Source: Microgenomates group bacterium
Lineage (GTDB): Bacteria > Patescibacteriota > Microgenomatia > UBA1400 > PJMF01
Direction of reading: 5' to 3'
Length of the DNA: 12,809 nt
NCBI GenBank assembly: GCA_009776965.1
Contig: WRMU01000021.1
Coordinates: forward strand, 1 to 12,809
The position numbers and the translations under genes were made by a program. Each line of letters starts with the position of its first letter. The stretch's first letter is position 1. Under the pieces are notes generated by a model. The model did no database searches. It saw only the letters and a program-made list of their open reading frames with translations, and was not told where the DNA came from. Positions 12,216 to 12,809 of this stretch are shown here, piece by piece.

Positions 12216-12809
12216 ATGTCAAAAAAAATAGCCTTAGGACTGAGCGGAGGGGTGGATAGTAGTGTGGCGGGTTGGTTATTGAAGGAGCAGGGATATGAAG
12301 TAACGGGAGTGTTTTTGGAGTGTTTTCGGAGTGAGCATTGTCGAGCTAGCGAGGATCGGAGGGATGCGCTGAGAGTGGCGGAACAATTGGATATTCCCTT
12401 CGTGAGTTTGGATTTTTGTGATGTTTATCGAGAGAAAGTCTTGAATTATTTTTATGAAACATACAAGGCAGGTTTAACGCCTAATCCGGATATTTTATGT
12501 AATAGCGAGATTAAGTTTGGATTGTTTATGGAGTGGGTGGAGAAAAACAATTTTGATTATTTAGCGACAGGGCATTATGCGAGCATCGAGGAGGGGAAAT
12601 TAATGACAGCTGTTGACGAGAAGAAAGATCAGAGTTACTTTTTGGCGCGGATGGGAAGGGAAAATCTGGGGCGAGTGTTGTTTCCTTTGGGGGATTTGAA
12701 AAAAAGTAAGGTGCGCGAGATTGCCAAGGAGAATAATTTGATTACGGCAGAAAAAAAGGATTCAACGGGGGTGTGTTTTGTGGGGGAGATAAACGTAAGG
12801 GAGTTTTTG
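12216..12809 (+). CDS. mnmA: tRNA-specific 2-thiouridylase MnmA, N-terminal part (3' end outside window)
   Basis: MnmA uses ATP and a relayed sulfur to convert uridine 34 of Lys, Glu and Gln tRNAs to 2-thiouridine. The 198 codons in the window start MSKKIALGLSGGVDSSVAGW, with the PP-loop SGGVDSS at 10-16 that binds ATP. The first catalytic cysteine is Cys95 in TPNPDILCNSEIKFG and the second is Cys187 in KDSTGVCFVGE. ATGHY (117-121) and KDQSYFL (137-143) are further signatures. Nothing essential is missing so far; the C-terminal barrel lies beyond the edge. ATG 12216 is taken as the start because the family begins just before the PP-loop; a GTG at 12207 in the same frame is possible. No ribosome site or promoter of its own is visible, and it follows the antitoxin by 15 bases. 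Confidence 0.95.
   Translation, partial: MSKKIALGLSGGVDSSVAGWLLKEQGYEVTGVFLECFRSEHCRASEDRRDALRVAEQLDIPFVSLDFCDVYREKVLNYFYETYKAGLTPNPDILCNSEIKFGLFMEWVEKNNFDYLATGHYASIEEGKLMTAVDEKKDQSYFLARMGRENLGRVLFPLGDLKKSKVREIAKENNLITAEKKDSTGVCFVGEINVREFL

Noticed and set aside
1..12809. CRISPR arrays, tRNA or rRNA genes, insertion sequences
   Set aside because: I saw no regularly spaced direct repeats, no cloverleaf-like stretches in the short intergenic gaps and no transposase or terminal repeats.

Overview
The window looks like a piece of a compact bacterial chromosome, most likely from the Candidate Phyla Radiation (Patescibacteria). The lineage is inferred from style, not from a marker-gene tree: a four-domain S1 protein, tightly packed operons with very short or overlapping junctions, a type IV pilus locus of the kind these cells carry, and highly divergent versions of core glycolytic enzymes. 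TGA is used as a stop codon (for example at 2259-2261 and 11893-11895), so the code is the standard bacterial one and not the recoded one of Gracilibacteria or Absconditabacteria. G exceeds C on the + strand even inside genes coded on the other strand, which suggests that the + strand is the leading strand.

Layout. (1) 1-2261, + strand: the end of uppP (cell-wall lipid carrier recycling), then an rpsA operon with ribosomal protein S1, a 56-residue acidic protein and a 204-residue protein of unknown function. (2) 2236-6316, - strand: a lower-glycolysis operon eno-like, gpmI, gap. The enolase keeps its metal ligands and general base lysine but has Leu where the catalytic Glu should be and lacks a normal substrate loop. 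The GAPDH has cofactor-site changes typical of NADP-using relatives. (3) 6388-7093, + strand: rpsP and khpA, fired from a promoter that shares its -35 element with the divergent eno promoter. (4) 7090-10638, - strand: a pilus operon with a cysteine-rich PilX-like minor pilin, pilM, pilN and pilO. (5) 10768-11424, + strand: a cysteine-containing type IV pilin, followed by the only clear intrinsic terminator in the window. (6) 11521-12200, + strand: an AT-rich HigB/HigA-type toxin-antitoxin module with its own strong promoter. (7) 12216 to the window edge: the start of mnmA (tRNA 2-thiouridylase), apparently co-transcribed with the toxin-antitoxin pair.

The genes fall into a few functional blocks: envelope lipid recycling, translation (S1, S16, KhpA, MnmA), lower glycolysis, pilus assembly and a probable mobile stability module. 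There is no gene-free stretch above 300 bases. The observations most worth following are the enolase with a lost catalytic glutamate inside an otherwise intact glycolytic operon, and a repeated promoter design (extended -10 box placed 6 to 12 bases before the ATG) that should yield leaderless or nearly leaderless mRNAs for several genes.
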